The notes beneath the pieces are model-generated. The model had not been told where the DNA came from. It was given only the letters and a program-made list of their open reading frames with translations, and made no database searches. 64,000 nt of DNA from Sinotaia quadrata. Taxonomy: Eukaryota > Mollusca > Gastropoda > Architaenioglossa > Viviparidae. This document shows positions 25,101 to 33,008 of this stretch, piece after piece. The translations under genes and the position numbers were made by a program. How positions within the stretch are numbered: the stretch's first letter is position 1; each line of letters starts with the position of its first letter. Location of the stretch: contig CM054181.1 of the NCBI GenBank assembly GCA_028829895.1, forward strand, positions 68,005,259 through 68,069,258, written 5' to 3'.

Positions 25101-26499
25101 ATCTGACACTTTAGCCTTATAATAAAATAGTATTTATTTTACAAATTAATCAATATTTCGAAAAGAATAAGCTCTCTAAATTAACTGACCAATGGCACAA
25201 ATTCCTTCATTCAATTTCAAGTGTAAATAGTATTAGTAAATTACTGAACTAATAACAAACAAACAGGGTAACTACATAATAATATACAAACTATTTATTA
25301 TAAAATTAACATCATTTAAAATTAACAGAGTATTTTTATGACATCTATAATATGGAAGGTTTTTCTATAAGATGCTGTATAGGATGTCTTTTCAAGTTAT
25401 CAAGCCATTAAAATAATAAACCATGATTTCATATATATATATTTTGCAATCCATCCATTTAATGTATGTAGAAATTTAGAGGAATATTTCTAAAGTGTTA
25501 TGCTAAGGAAAATATGATGCAATTATAATTTATACATAATGAAGAACAGTAAAAGATTTATTTTATTTTATGCTCAACAAAATAAAATGCTCCTTGAGTT
25601 GGAAATTATGTTCACTTTTGCTTAAACTGTTGCAATTACAGATTGACAAAATATTTAAACAATAGACAATATTATTATTAAAAATTAATACTGCTTTCAC
25701 TTGAAAATTACTATAGCAAATATCAACACTTCTGTTAGGTTTTGCACCTGAATATCAACACAGCTGATTGTTGATTTGTAACTCATTTTTTCAAGCATTA
25801 ACATTTATTATTACTCTTTAAAAAATAGTCATAGTGTAATATTAAGACAAAGATCCATAACAATTTTATTGGCATAAAACAACAAAATTTATATCAAACC
25901 ACCATTAATGGTGTATAAAAAGTGAGCAAATAAAAGTAACTCTAAAATAAAAACTTCAGTAAGGAAAAATAATTTTAAAAAAGAAAAAGAAATAGTCTTA
26001 AAAATGAATGAAATAATGCAACTTACTAGTTATAAAACCACCAATACAGTTTTTCCACACTCCTACAAGTACAATAAACTAAAACTAGTAAAACTAAGCA
26101 CAATTAATAAACTGTTTCATCTAATTCGAAATAACTTTTTTCACTTCCATAAGAACTAATTTAAAAAATACTAAATGAAAGTAATGCATAAGTCTAGATA
26201 TTCTGTTTAAAGTAAATGTGACTATATACCAGATGACTCAAATTCTGAAGACACTGTCTCAGTTCTTCAACAGAACACTGGTTATTTTGGAAGAAGAATG
26301 CCACAGCTTTATTGTGCAACACTTTGGAGTCAGTGAGCCGTTGGCTGGCTAATTTGTTCATGATACTGACACATGTCCCAAACTGCCCCTTTTCAAATTC
26401 CTGGTAGGCTTGATTTGCCATTTCCTTTTGCTGATCTGTTGGGGGTGGGACACCAGAGTTTGCCATATCAGTGAGAATATTTTCTGGTTTTTCGGACAT
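4055..26499 (-). CDS. CNOT10: CCR4-NOT transcription complex subunit 10, complete, 16 coding exons
   Basis: CNOT10 is a TPR-like helical-repeat subunit of the CCR4-NOT mRNA deadenylase. It pairs with CNOT11 and docks on the CNOT1 N-terminus. CDS joins, in order: 26499-26230, 25115-24965, 22654-22593, 20024-19854, 18342-18256, 17446-17194, 16795-16608, 16012-15917, 14083-13952, 10121-10041, 9010-8897, 7467-7331, 6654-6595, 4801-4680, 4435-4363, 4128-4055. All introns are GT-AG. Product is about 689 aa against roughly 744 in human. Diagnostic stretches are [51 protein letters not shown] and [20 protein letters not shown]. Every junction keeps phase except exon 8 to 9, where one A is surplus. 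The start matches the usual CNOT10 N-terminus, but an in-frame upstream ATG exists at 27015. Confidence 0.95.
4363..4435 (-). CDS. CNOT10: CNOT10 coding exon 15
   Basis: Encodes [20 protein letters not shown] then ELME, matching human PPEAILLAVYLELQNG in pattern. Donor GAAG|GTGAGTG. Confidence 0.9.
4680..4801 (-). CDS. CNOT10: CNOT10 coding exon 14
   Basis: Encodes [20 protein letters not shown] then [20 protein letters not shown], the counterpart of human NLGSAYCLRSEYDKARKCL. Donor GAG|GTAAGA. Confidence 0.92.
6360..6600. repeat. Degenerate tandem copies of the CNOT10 exon 13 donor junction
   Basis: Roughly 90-105 bp units. Copies at about 6405 and 6515 repeat the exon's final ~18 bases plus donor (ACCTTTGTCTTCTG on plus), each followed by a shared TTTACCACTACAAAGAATC segment. 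Confidence 0.7.
6595..6654 (-). CDS. CNOT10: CNOT10 coding exon 13
   Basis: A 60-base exon encoding a charged linker ([19 protein letters not shown]). Acceptor TTATTTCAG, donor AAAG|GTAAAA. Its 3' end and donor are copied twice downstream. Confidence 0.85.
7331..7467 (-). CDS. CNOT10: CNOT10 coding exon 12
   Basis: Encodes [20 protein letters not shown] then [10 protein letters not shown], a TPR-like repeat conserved with human [20 protein letters not shown]. Donor CCAG|GTGAG. Confidence 0.93.
8897..9010 (-). CDS. CNOT10: CNOT10 coding exon 11
   Basis: Encodes [20 protein letters not shown] and [17 protein letters not shown], nearly colinear with human CSILACSAYVALALGDN. Donor AAAA|GTAAGA. 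Confidence 0.93.
9163..9760. repeat. Tandem repeat, about 8 units of ~70 bp
   Basis: Units share TTTACTGGCAAATATAT and ATTAAATGTAACCCATAG segments. The array lies in the intron between CNOT10 exons 10 and 11. Short open frames across it simply repeat the unit. Confidence 0.85.
10041..10121 (-). CDS. CNOT10: CNOT10 coding exon 10
   Basis: 27 codons, [18 protein letters not shown] then RASEVANLR, matching human PAPPSSPLRKQELENLK. Phase 2 in and out. Confidence 0.9.
11640..13345. other. CpG-containing block in CNOT10 intron 9
   Basis: This stretch has far more CpG and a less AT-rich composition than the introns around it, with CRE-type motifs (TGACGT 12558-12563, TTACGTCA 12570-12577, TACGTCAC 13158-13165). 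No exon of CNOT10 maps here and I recognise no coding family. It may be a young insertion or an internal promoter/enhancer. Confidence 0.5.
13952..14083 (-). CDS. CNOT10: CNOT10 coding exon 9 (frame conflict at its start)
   Basis: Encodes [19 protein letters not shown] then [15 protein letters not shown]. With acceptor TTCAG|AAATCC the exon is one A too long to join exon 8 in frame; with AATCC it would join perfectly. Alternatives are an acceptor at ACACCAG|ACACACC with the other exon 8 donor, or a microexon. Donor GGCGG|GTAAGA. Confidence 0.85.
15715..15916. repeat. Tandem repeat abutting the CNOT10 exon 8 donor
   Basis: About 3.5 units of ~62 bp sharing GTGTTTTAGACTTA and GGTTTGTCCTG. The last unit runs directly into the splice donor but does not clearly include exon sequence. 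Confidence 0.8.
15917..16012 (-). CDS. CNOT10: CNOT10 coding exon 8
   Basis: 32 codons from [15 protein letters not shown] through [17 protein letters not shown], matching the human GQGYHRKIVLA region. The end is uncertain: GGT|GTAAGA (used here, phase 0) or CTG|GTGTAA two bases earlier. Confidence 0.85.
16527..16625. repeat. Duplicated CNOT10 exon 7 donor region
   Basis: TTCATTCACCCTGTAGTTAA and the following CACCTCTTTGTTAAACA (from ~16529) recur at ~16583 as TTCATTCACCCTTTAGCTAA and GAACCTCTCTGTTAAACA. The second copy is the true exon end and donor. Confidence 0.75.
16608..16795 (-). CDS. CNOT10: CNOT10 coding exon 7
   Basis: Encodes [20 protein letters not shown] and [19 protein letters not shown], the most conserved block of the protein. 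Acceptor TGTTTAG, donor GAG|GTTCGT. Both splice junctions have degenerate duplicates in the flanking introns. Confidence 0.93.
16776..16982. repeat. Tandem copies of the CNOT10 exon 7 acceptor junction
   Basis: Three degenerate copies (about 16825, 16884, 16938) of a ~50 bp segment that begins in exon 7 (ACTTGCACCCAGGGTCTGAA) and crosses the acceptor. Units share ACTTGTACCAAGG-type and CTTCAATAGGTT-type cores. Confidence 0.75.
16983..17062. mobile_element. pogo/Tigger-like terminal fragment
   Basis: Begins CAGTGAAACCTCACTAAAAC after TA, the typical form of Tc1/mariner-pogo terminal repeats. Only one end is seen. Confidence 0.4.
17194..17446 (-). CDS. CNOT10: CNOT10 coding exon 6
   Basis: Encodes [20 protein letters not shown], then [20 protein letters not shown] and the [13 protein letters not shown] repeat. 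Acceptor TATTTCAG|GGT, donor AAAG|GTAAAC. The first ~15 exon bases are copied five times in the upstream intron. Confidence 0.93.
17430..17700. repeat. Tandem copies of the CNOT10 exon 6 acceptor junction
   Basis: The true junction reads GTACAGCCATAC|CCTGAAATAG on plus. Five degenerate copies follow in the intron at about 17499, 17541, 17594, 17633 and 17675, each keeping CATAC/CCTGAAAT-like bases followed by GTAAT. Confidence 0.8.
17695..18130. repeat. Tandem repeat, about 7 units of ~60 bp
   Basis: Units share TGTCCCAATGGTTTAATGA and ACTCATACAAAATACAAATG. It lies between CNOT10 exons 5 and 6 and shares no exon sequence. Confidence 0.9.
18256..18342 (-). CDS. CNOT10: CNOT10 coding exon 5
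   Basis: 29 codons starting [18 protein letters not shown] and ending VPGLT. Phases 0/0 agree with both neighbours. The donor is weak (ACG|GTTGGT). Confidence 0.85.
19854..20024 (-). CDS. CNOT10: CNOT10 coding exon 4
   Basis: 57 codons starting [15 protein letters not shown], followed by a Gly/Glu/Lys-rich low-complexity linker where the human protein has its Asn/Gly/Lys linker, then ILRAKISL. Donor CTT|GTAAGTG. Confidence 0.9.
20219..20362. repeat. 42-bp tandem repeat, about 3.4 copies
   Basis: Near-identical units containing CCTTGTAAACACAGGGCCAC. High identity suggests recent expansion. Confidence 0.92.
20490..21365 (+). repeat. Interspersed repeat family X, copy A
   Basis: Homologous to 38345-39330 and 47365-47730. 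Shared landmarks are TTATTATTAATTAATCATCC, ACTAATTACAAGT-type sequence, a CTTCCACAACATTAAAGAC segment, and GGAATTCACAGGAATCAACT near the right end. The right half has ~45 bp sub-repeats with heat-shock-element-like cores (TTCCAGAATCTTC at 21105). No coding capacity. Confidence 0.85.
21780..22015. repeat. Tandem repeat, about 6 units of ~39 bp
   Basis: Units share TTTGCTTACTGAAACACATT and TCTGTCAAA. In the CNOT10 intron between exons 3 and 4. Confidence 0.88.
22593..22654 (-). CDS. CNOT10: CNOT10 coding exon 3
   Basis: A 62-base exon encoding [20 protein letters not shown] and a final Q, the counterpart of the human [20 protein letters not shown] stretch. Acceptor TTCTTGCAG, donor CAG|GTAAAT. 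Confidence 0.9.
22891..23330 (+). mobile_element. hAT-like remnant
   Basis: Starts CAGTGATTTTCAACCAGTGT and continues ACCATGGGAG, the usual start of hAT (Charlie/ZBED-type) elements. From 23159 a ~65 bp unit with TGCCATGAGTTGTAAAA repeats about 2.5 times. No transposase frame is seen and the far end is unclear. Confidence 0.4.
24965..25115 (-). CDS. CNOT10: CNOT10 coding exon 2
   Basis: Residues 91-140, including [20 protein letters not shown], the best conserved first helical-repeat stretch. Phase 0 in, phase 1 out, donor CCAG|GTAGGG. Confidence 0.93.
26230..26499 (-). CDS. CNOT10: CNOT10 coding exon 1
   Basis: Residues 1-90, starting [12 protein letters not shown] and ending QCLQNLSHL. 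The donor is CTG|GTATAT. The exon itself begins at 26509 after a TTTTCTAACAG acceptor, so at least one 5' exon precedes it. Confidence 0.92.
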
Positions 26500-26956
26500 A
26501 TTCTGAGGTCTGTTAGAAAAGTAGTTATTAAAAATAAATTAAAAAATTAATTATAAAAACCTGATCTTAAAACTTTAATCAAAAGTAACATTATAAAAAT
26601 TTAAATCACAATCACAGAAATAAAATACTTAGGACCAGATGCATCATTTATTACTGCTAACAAATGATGCATTTATAATGATCAGTGAAATCAAACCACA
26701 GTGAAACAGGAATAAAAATAAAATTATATTCATTCTCTGAGACAAAAAAAAAAAAAATAGATATTATATATAGTATAAAGTCCTTTGTGTTTATCTATCT
26801 GTTTTAAATAAAGAAATGAACTTAAAAAATAAATGTGAAAAATATACACAGGTGCAAAAGTTTTTAGAAGTACAGAGGTTGTAAAGACTGCAACGAAGAA
26901 AATGAAACTCAAGGGCACAATTGTTTACAAACAAGTCTTAGGCTCTTAGTCCTTAC

Positions 26957-27017
26957 CTCAAAAGAAATATCGGTTTGAGAGTACCAGAGTCTGGTAATAA
27001 TTCTGCTCTTGACATGT
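26957..27017 (-). other. CNOT10: CNOT10 5' exon, possibly coding
   Basis: A 61-base segment bounded by a ATGAATTAACAG acceptor and a TTTTGAG|GTAAGG donor. It contains an ATG (27015) that stays open through the junction and joins MSEKPENI in frame, adding 23 residues (MSRAELLPDSGTLK, PIFLLRPQN). Whether translation starts here or at 26499 cannot be told from the sequence. A further 5' exon may end at a TTTTAT|GTAAGTG donor at 27383. Confidence 0.55.
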
Positions 27018-27382
27018 CTGTTAATTCATAAAAGAAAAGGTTTGGGGAAGCAATTATACAAGCTAAAACTGTTAAGGATAACTAGTTTAAAAAAATTATG
27101 TGGAGTTATAATTTAAAATTTGTTCGGTATTATGGTGGGCCTAAAAATAATATTCCATTTCTGCCTGTATGTTTTAACCTTTTGTCAAAGTTTATATATT
27201 AAGTAAATGCGCATAAATATTTGTAATTAGTAGGCCTATATATAATTTGTTTAACTCATTTTAAATTTTAATTGAAATGATTCAAAATACCCTATTCCTA
27301 AATTCTAATCGTCAGTACTTCTTTCACGTTAAAAATATTGCATAGCAGGATATTGAAAATACACAACTGCTTGAACACTTAC

Positions 27383-27720
27383 ATAAAACGAATGTAAAGT
27401 GGCTAACGCCTATCTAACAAAGTTTTCACTCGAGAGTGTAAATGCTGGCATAATATAGCAAAAATGTTTAGACAAGCAATGCATCCATGATTTATCACGG
27501 CTAACTGCAATAGTTGTCTTGGCAATCCAGTAAAAGAGGCCATGGGCTTCGGGAAAGAAAGGGACGTTACTTCATAATCATAGTATACATCCAACTGTGT
27601 GTTGTAGTGTATATAGTAGTTGTAGTAAGTAGTCCGTGTCCGCCTTTGACTTTTACCGAAATGTATTTACACAATTTAAAACGTAAAAGAACTATCGTTG
27701 GTGACAATGCAATAAATAAT
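27383..27720 (-). promoter_or_regulatory. Probable CNOT10 promoter and first-exon zone
   Basis: CpG dinucleotides cluster here (27.40-27.72 kb) while flanking sequence has almost none, and a good splice donor (GTAAGTG) opens at 27382. This is the only promoter-like zone upstream of CNOT10. No TATA box is obvious. Confidence 0.4.
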
Positions 27721-28669
27721 AAAGATGTATCAGAAGCATATACAGTTATGGACTGCCCGCAAGGTGTTGGAAAAAGAATGACGAGAGAAAAGTCAGCATT
27801 TAGAAATTGTGATATGTGACCAACAAATCAATAAATGTATTTTTGCTTTTATAAAATTTATATTGTGCAAAGACCTAGGATTTCAACATAAAACCTCCGA
27901 CACTTTCACCAAAATAGGGCATAAGCATATGTACAAAATACTTTTAAACTTATTTTTGCATATTATTATGTATAATAAACTATTATAAAGAGTTCGATAT
28001 ATAAACTGGAGAGTTGAGAGTACATTAAAAAAATATATTTTGTACTATAATTTTATTTGTGTCTAACTGTAACAATATTTTAACTGCCATTTCAAGGTCA
28101 GTTAATGAGTGACACCACAAAAAATTAACCGACTGCCATGTCTTCAATTCCACTGGTTGCTGATTTTGGTACAGCACTGATATTAGGCTGAATATTTAAA
28201 CAAACCAGAATTTTAAAAATCTGATTTGTCACTGTTAAGTTTAACCTTTCACAATGTCCTAATAATAAGCAGCATGAGCTTTTAACACTCGCTCTAATGA
28301 CTGTTTTTTCAGCTCCCTGCTTCTAAATCAACAATGCACACACCTTCAATCTGTTACTCACATTTCATTCCAGCAGGAATGGATGAACTGGACCTGGTCC
28401 GGCAGTCTTTGATTTTACAAGTTAAAAGCGCTTATATTATTTTAATGAACACAGAAAGCAATATGAACTCAGTCCACTCAAACCATGTTCAGTGCATAAT
28501 GAAATGTTAACATGTACATTATTATTTTCATTTAACTAAAAGTGTGTGCATGTTGATCTACCACATGTTGCACATGATACTGAAATGGGTCATTGATACT
28601 CAATGGAAAATGGTGGTAAGATGGGGTTAAAATTTCTCCAAAAAGCATATGCTTCTGTTTATTGTATTG

Positions 28670-28894
28670 TCTCAATTTTGGTTATCACTAGAAAAAGAAT
28701 ACCCACCTCTCAGTTACAGGGCTATTGAATTGTTGGTCATATTTTTGACTACCAATTTGTGCGAGAAGACTTTTTCAGCCCTGTTAGTCATAAAAACCAA
28801 ACGGAGAAACTGAATGGATGTAATGCAGTGCTTAGTCCCTCAGAAACGGTTATCAAATATTCTAGCAAAGAAGCAGCAGCAGATTTCACACTAA
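28670..28894 (+). pseudogene. hAT transposase C-terminal dimerisation domain, decayed
   Basis: One frame reads QFWLSLEKEYPPLSYRAIEL, then LVIFLTTNLCEKTFSAL and IKTKRRN, an in-frame TGA (28811-28813), then SNILAKKQQQISH. This is the classic hAT C-terminal motif series (EYP-LS-A, TT-LCE-FSAL, IKTK-RN-L, K-Q-SH) of ZBED/Charlie-type transposases. The TGA falls where RNRL is expected. The upstream catalytic region is not recognisable, so this is a dead fragment. Confidence 0.85.
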
Positions 28895-29120
28895 CTTTAT
28901 TTGAATTAAATATTACTTTCTCAAAAGTTCAAGACATTCTATTAAAATTATTAGCATTTTTGTATACCGCTTGGTTTCTAGTTATTTTAAATAATATAGA
29001 ATTTTCATTTTATAATATTAGATTTAAAAACTAATAGTAATACACAAAATACTATATAAATAACGTCTTTATTTCTGCCTTAGCAGTCCACAAAGTTTTT
29101 CTCCTATTTTCACTGGTCCA

Positions 29121-29148
29121 CAGGTGTAAAAAGGTTGAAAAACCACTG
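29121..29148 (+). repeat. hAT-type right terminal inverted repeat
   Basis: Reverse complement starts CAGTGGTTTTTCAACCTTTT, a standard hAT terminus, 230 bases after the transposase fragment. It is the probable right end of the same element. The left end was not found. Confidence 0.6.
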
Positions 29149-29164
29149 ATGTAGAATGCTTAGG

Positions 29165-29400
29165 TTTAGAACTTTGTACATGTATGATTATGGTGTGCAT
29201 GATTTAAGATGATGTATGATTATGTTCAATGAATGTGAATATATACAATGTACTTATGATTATGTTCAGTGTATGTGAATATGTACATTGTATGTATGAT
29301 TATGTTCTATGTATGTGAATATGTACATTGGATGATTATGTTCTATGTATGTGAATATGTATATTGTATGATTCATGATAATGTGATTGTGTACACTAAG
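29165..29400. repeat. TGTGAATATGTACATTG-type degenerate tandem repeat
   Basis: About five units of ~45 bp with GATTATGTTCTATGTATGTG. Related sequence recurs at 29830-29930 and 32390-32640. Confidence 0.7.
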
Positions 29401-29928
29401 CACTGTGCATGTACACTGCAAGGTTGTGAGGTTGAATGAGATACACACAGAATTTATGGCATTCAAAGAAAGCATACAAAAAGTTAACAGAATAAGTTTA
29501 TAAAAGGAAACACAAATGCTACCAACTAGTTATCACCATTTGAAATCCTCCATCTCACAATCTAAATAAATGATTCTAAGGACAATTAGCACATAAAAGT
29601 GACCATGTATGAATCAATAACAAGGCTCAATTAGTGAAAGAAAGAATACCCCACCATTCTAACAGGAGAGAACAAAATAATGCTAACATTCAAAGTCAAA
29701 AGAATCAATCTTTATAAAACAGTCTGTCACATTATTTAACATTAATTCAAAACAATAGCTTTTTAATTCAAAACAACAATGGAAAAACCTTTAGACATAT
29801 ATGTAAAATAAACCTTTTCATTTTTTGATTATATACATTATGTGCCATATTTGATTAAATGTACTGTGTGATATGTACATTTGCTTGATTAAATGAACTG
29901 TGAGTGATGATATGCATTGTGTGGTTAA

Positions 29929-32081
29929 AGACCAATTGAAATGGAATCTAGATCAAACATAGTTTGTGAACGAGATTTGCCCCATTAAAAAGATGCACAA
30001 TCCCAATGAATGAGGGTCAATGGCCACAAATGTAATTTTCTCTGATACACCACATGACTTTTATCCAATTAGTACTAATGACAGCGAAAGTTTCTTGTGT
30101 TAGTAGTTCACATACCATTTCTAATGATGTTGAAGATGGCGAGGAAACATTGACTGACAATGACCATGTCTGGTAAGTTATTTTTCTGATAATATATAGT
30201 AACCATACTATATGCATACATTTGCAATCATCATGTTTAGCCCAGAGACTTATTTCTAACTATTATTAAAATGAGTTATGTATGATTTTTATATGAATGA
30301 TGAAAAGTAGTTTTGTAATTGTCATTTTATATATATTACTTTTACTGCCAATATTTATTACTATTATAGTATTAATGATCTGTATTAACATTAAAGAATA
30401 GCAGTATAGTTATGTTTTAAATAAGTGATTATTATTCTGTATGTAATTTAAAATTACTTTATTTTATAACGATGCATGATATAGAGAATTGCAATATAGT
30501 TTTGTTTTTAATTCATATTATAAATATATAATTTTTAATTACTTTACCTACTAGTAGTTTCTTTTATATTTCTCTCTATATATTTGCATGAATATCTGTA
30601 TAATTGTTATGTGTGTTTATTTTGTGTGTGTGTGTGTACATTTTATTATTTAGTATTGTAAATCAAAAGCTTTTTAAATTTAACATTTAATTGCCAATGT
30701 TATATAAATTTAATAGTTGGATAGTTTTATAAAGCTTAAATATATGCAATTCTTCTTATTAATGTTATAATTATTACTATATTAGTATATTGTGTATGCA
30801 TGATCTAAAGTAACAATGGGGAAAAAATCCCAGTTTTGCCAACTTACTAGTGGTGGTATAATTAGTTCAACAAAATTCTTTAACTTTGCTAATATACAGT
30901 AATTTGAAACCATAAACTGCAAAGTATAAAATATTTAATTATGATAAAGTTACTTCAACTATTCATTTGTACACAAGCAGTTTTGGCAGTTACATAATAA
31001 TAATAATAATAATCAAATTCTAATGGATTTACCACCAATGATAACAGCAGAAAATAAATATTTCAGTTTTTGTCCTGGTACTTGCTAGATTAATAAGTTG
31101 TCTATTTAAGAAAATTTGTCATATATATTTATGTTATGAATAGTGCTAAAAGTAATGCTACAGTATATAAAGTAAAATATTATGATGCAATTAATGCACA
31201 AGCAACCACAAATTCAGATTAAAAGATGATGATAGGGGCTTGATGTATATATATTTAGTATATGAAGCATCTTAGTCAGTAGACTTTTAAAAATTAAATC
31301 AAATATTGCATAGTAATTAAACAACAGTTGATTAATTGATAGTTAATTAATCTTACTAATAATTATGTTAACAACACAAATCAAGCTAAAACTGCAAGAA
31401 GTATCTATTTTAATAATTCATTACAAGTACAACTATTTTAAGGCACTTACCAACTAATATTCATTATTAATTTACCAAGAGTTTTTAATTATTGCATGAA
31501 CACTTTTTCTACCTTTATTGTATAGGTGCAAATGTGGAAAGTGAATTTAAATTAATTTTGGTAGGTGTACAAAAATAAAAAAAATAATTACATGTCTGTA
31601 ATTAAGAAAAAAAAAACCCATCAGAAATCATAGTAAAATTTTCAATAAATTTTTCTCTGATTGCTTATTAAGTTCCCAGTTACAAGAAGATTCACTGAAA
31701 GGATTTAAAACTACATATTTATGACAGCTGTCACTGTAATGAACTGATTGTATGTAAGATTACAAATCAATGTCAAACGACAGAACTATAACTGTAATGA
31801 TAAAATTATAACTGTGTAAGTGTAAGACTGATTTTAAACTGGTTAAGTTTAACTTTTGGCACCTTAACGCCTGGCATTGCTAAACTATCCTGAAAAGACT
31901 GTCGCATTTCATAGTTTTCTTCTTCAAACTGCTTGCTACACAATAATGTCTGAGGTGTCAGATGAAAGTTTTCTCTTTTCAGCTTTGTAATCAACTTGTA
32001 ATCTTTGCGAAATGTAAAATATTGAATATTTTTGGTATGTCCACTGTTTGTGCAGCCATATGCTCTGCAATATTTAAACAT
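29929..32081. repeat. THAP-bearing repeat, copy 1 (intergenic)
   Basis: Homologous to 48988-50523 in the same orientation, with shared blocks across the whole length (for example TCTAATGATGTTG, AAGATGATGATAGGGGCTTG, TTTTCAGCTTTGTAATC). Copy 1 has about 560 bp (31330-31880) absent from copy 2. Near the left end both copies carry a plus-strand acidic/serine-rich frame ending in GTAAGTTATT. Near the right end both carry a minus-strand THAP zinc finger. No clear terminal inverted repeat or target duplication was found. Confidence 0.8.
31806..32081 (-). pseudogene. THAP zinc-finger fragment, degenerate (copy 1)
   Basis: The 91-codon frame starts MFKYCRAYGCTNSGH, giving the first two zinc cysteines (C5, C10), and continues FTFRKDYKLITKLKRENFHL and LLCSKQFEEENYE. 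In a working THAP finger the last pair is C-S-x-H-F; here His is Gln, and four residues including the conserved Trp are missing before ITKLKREN. THAP fingers occur in P-element-type transposases and in host proteins. This copy cannot fold as a standard C2CH finger. Confidence 0.75.
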
Positions 32082-32859
32082 ATTTTAATTTTTCAAACCA
32101 CGCATTAAACACAAGACAATATGTTGACAGTACATGTGGACTGTTGTTCCCACTCATGATGTTACATATTATGTTGCTATAATCAGTCTTGCAAATGAAC
32201 GAGAGCTCTTTTTTCTTTCAGAAATATTGACTTTCAATACCAAAATAAATGAATTTATACAAATCTCTGAAAGTTTAAATTTTGCAGTCTTGATCCAAAG
32301 AATGGGAATTACTCATTTCATATGGATTTATTCTTATATGTGGTTGACCTAGATTTCATTTCACTTGGTCTTTAAGTTCATGGTTTGTGATTTAATTGTA
32401 CTATGTAGATTTAATGCATGGTCTGTGAATAAGTACATTGTGCATGATTAACTATCATGTAAATATACATTATGTATAATTACGCATAGTGTGTGATTAT
32501 ATGCATGATTTATGATTCAGTGTACTATGTGTGATTATGGCTTTATGTACACTATAATTAAATGTACAGTTGTAATTAAAAGCACTGTACATGCTTAAGT
32601 GCATTGAATGTGATTATGTAAATTGTGCATGATTATATGCGTTTTTCATTATTAATAGAAATGATTTGTTAACTACACACACTCATACATACCTTCCAAA
32701 AACACTTCTCAAACACTAACAAACTAGAACATGTCTGCTTATATATATATATATATATCAAAGAAACACCAAATTATTTTAATAACATCCAAAAATCATT
32801 TTACAATTCAGTCATTTTACTATAAGCATGCATAGGTGTAAGGCTTTACAAATATGTCT

Positions 32860-32865
32860 TTTATT
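32860..32865 (-). terminator. FASTKD-family gene polyadenylation signal
   Basis: AATAAA on the minus strand, only 14 bases past the stop codon. It is the nearest signal and would give a very short 3' UTR. Confidence 0.4.
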
Positions 32866-32879
32866 TCTGCTAGCACCAT

Positions 32880-33008
32880 TTAAGGTTTGTATTCTGAAAG
32901 TTTTCCAATTTGGTGAAGAGTTGCATCACGGAAAATTTTGTGTCGAATGTAGTCCAGTTTGGCTGATTCATCTGACAGAGCCATTGAATTCCACTCATAT
33001 TTTGGAAC
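32880..33008 (-). CDS. FASTKD-family last coding exon
   Basis: 42 codons and TAA: VPKYEWNSMALSDESAKLDY, then IRHKIF to SEYKP. The VP-x-[YF]-EWN-S-M motif is the conserved RAP C-terminus. Confidence 0.93.
   Translation of the reverse strand, partial: VPKYEWNSMALSDESAKLDYIRHKIFRDATLHQIGKLSEYKP

Noticed and set aside
27514..27819. 101-codon plus-strand frame upstream of CNOT10
   Set aside because: Low-complexity Val/Ile run and no recognisable domain; overlaps the probable CNOT10 promoter.
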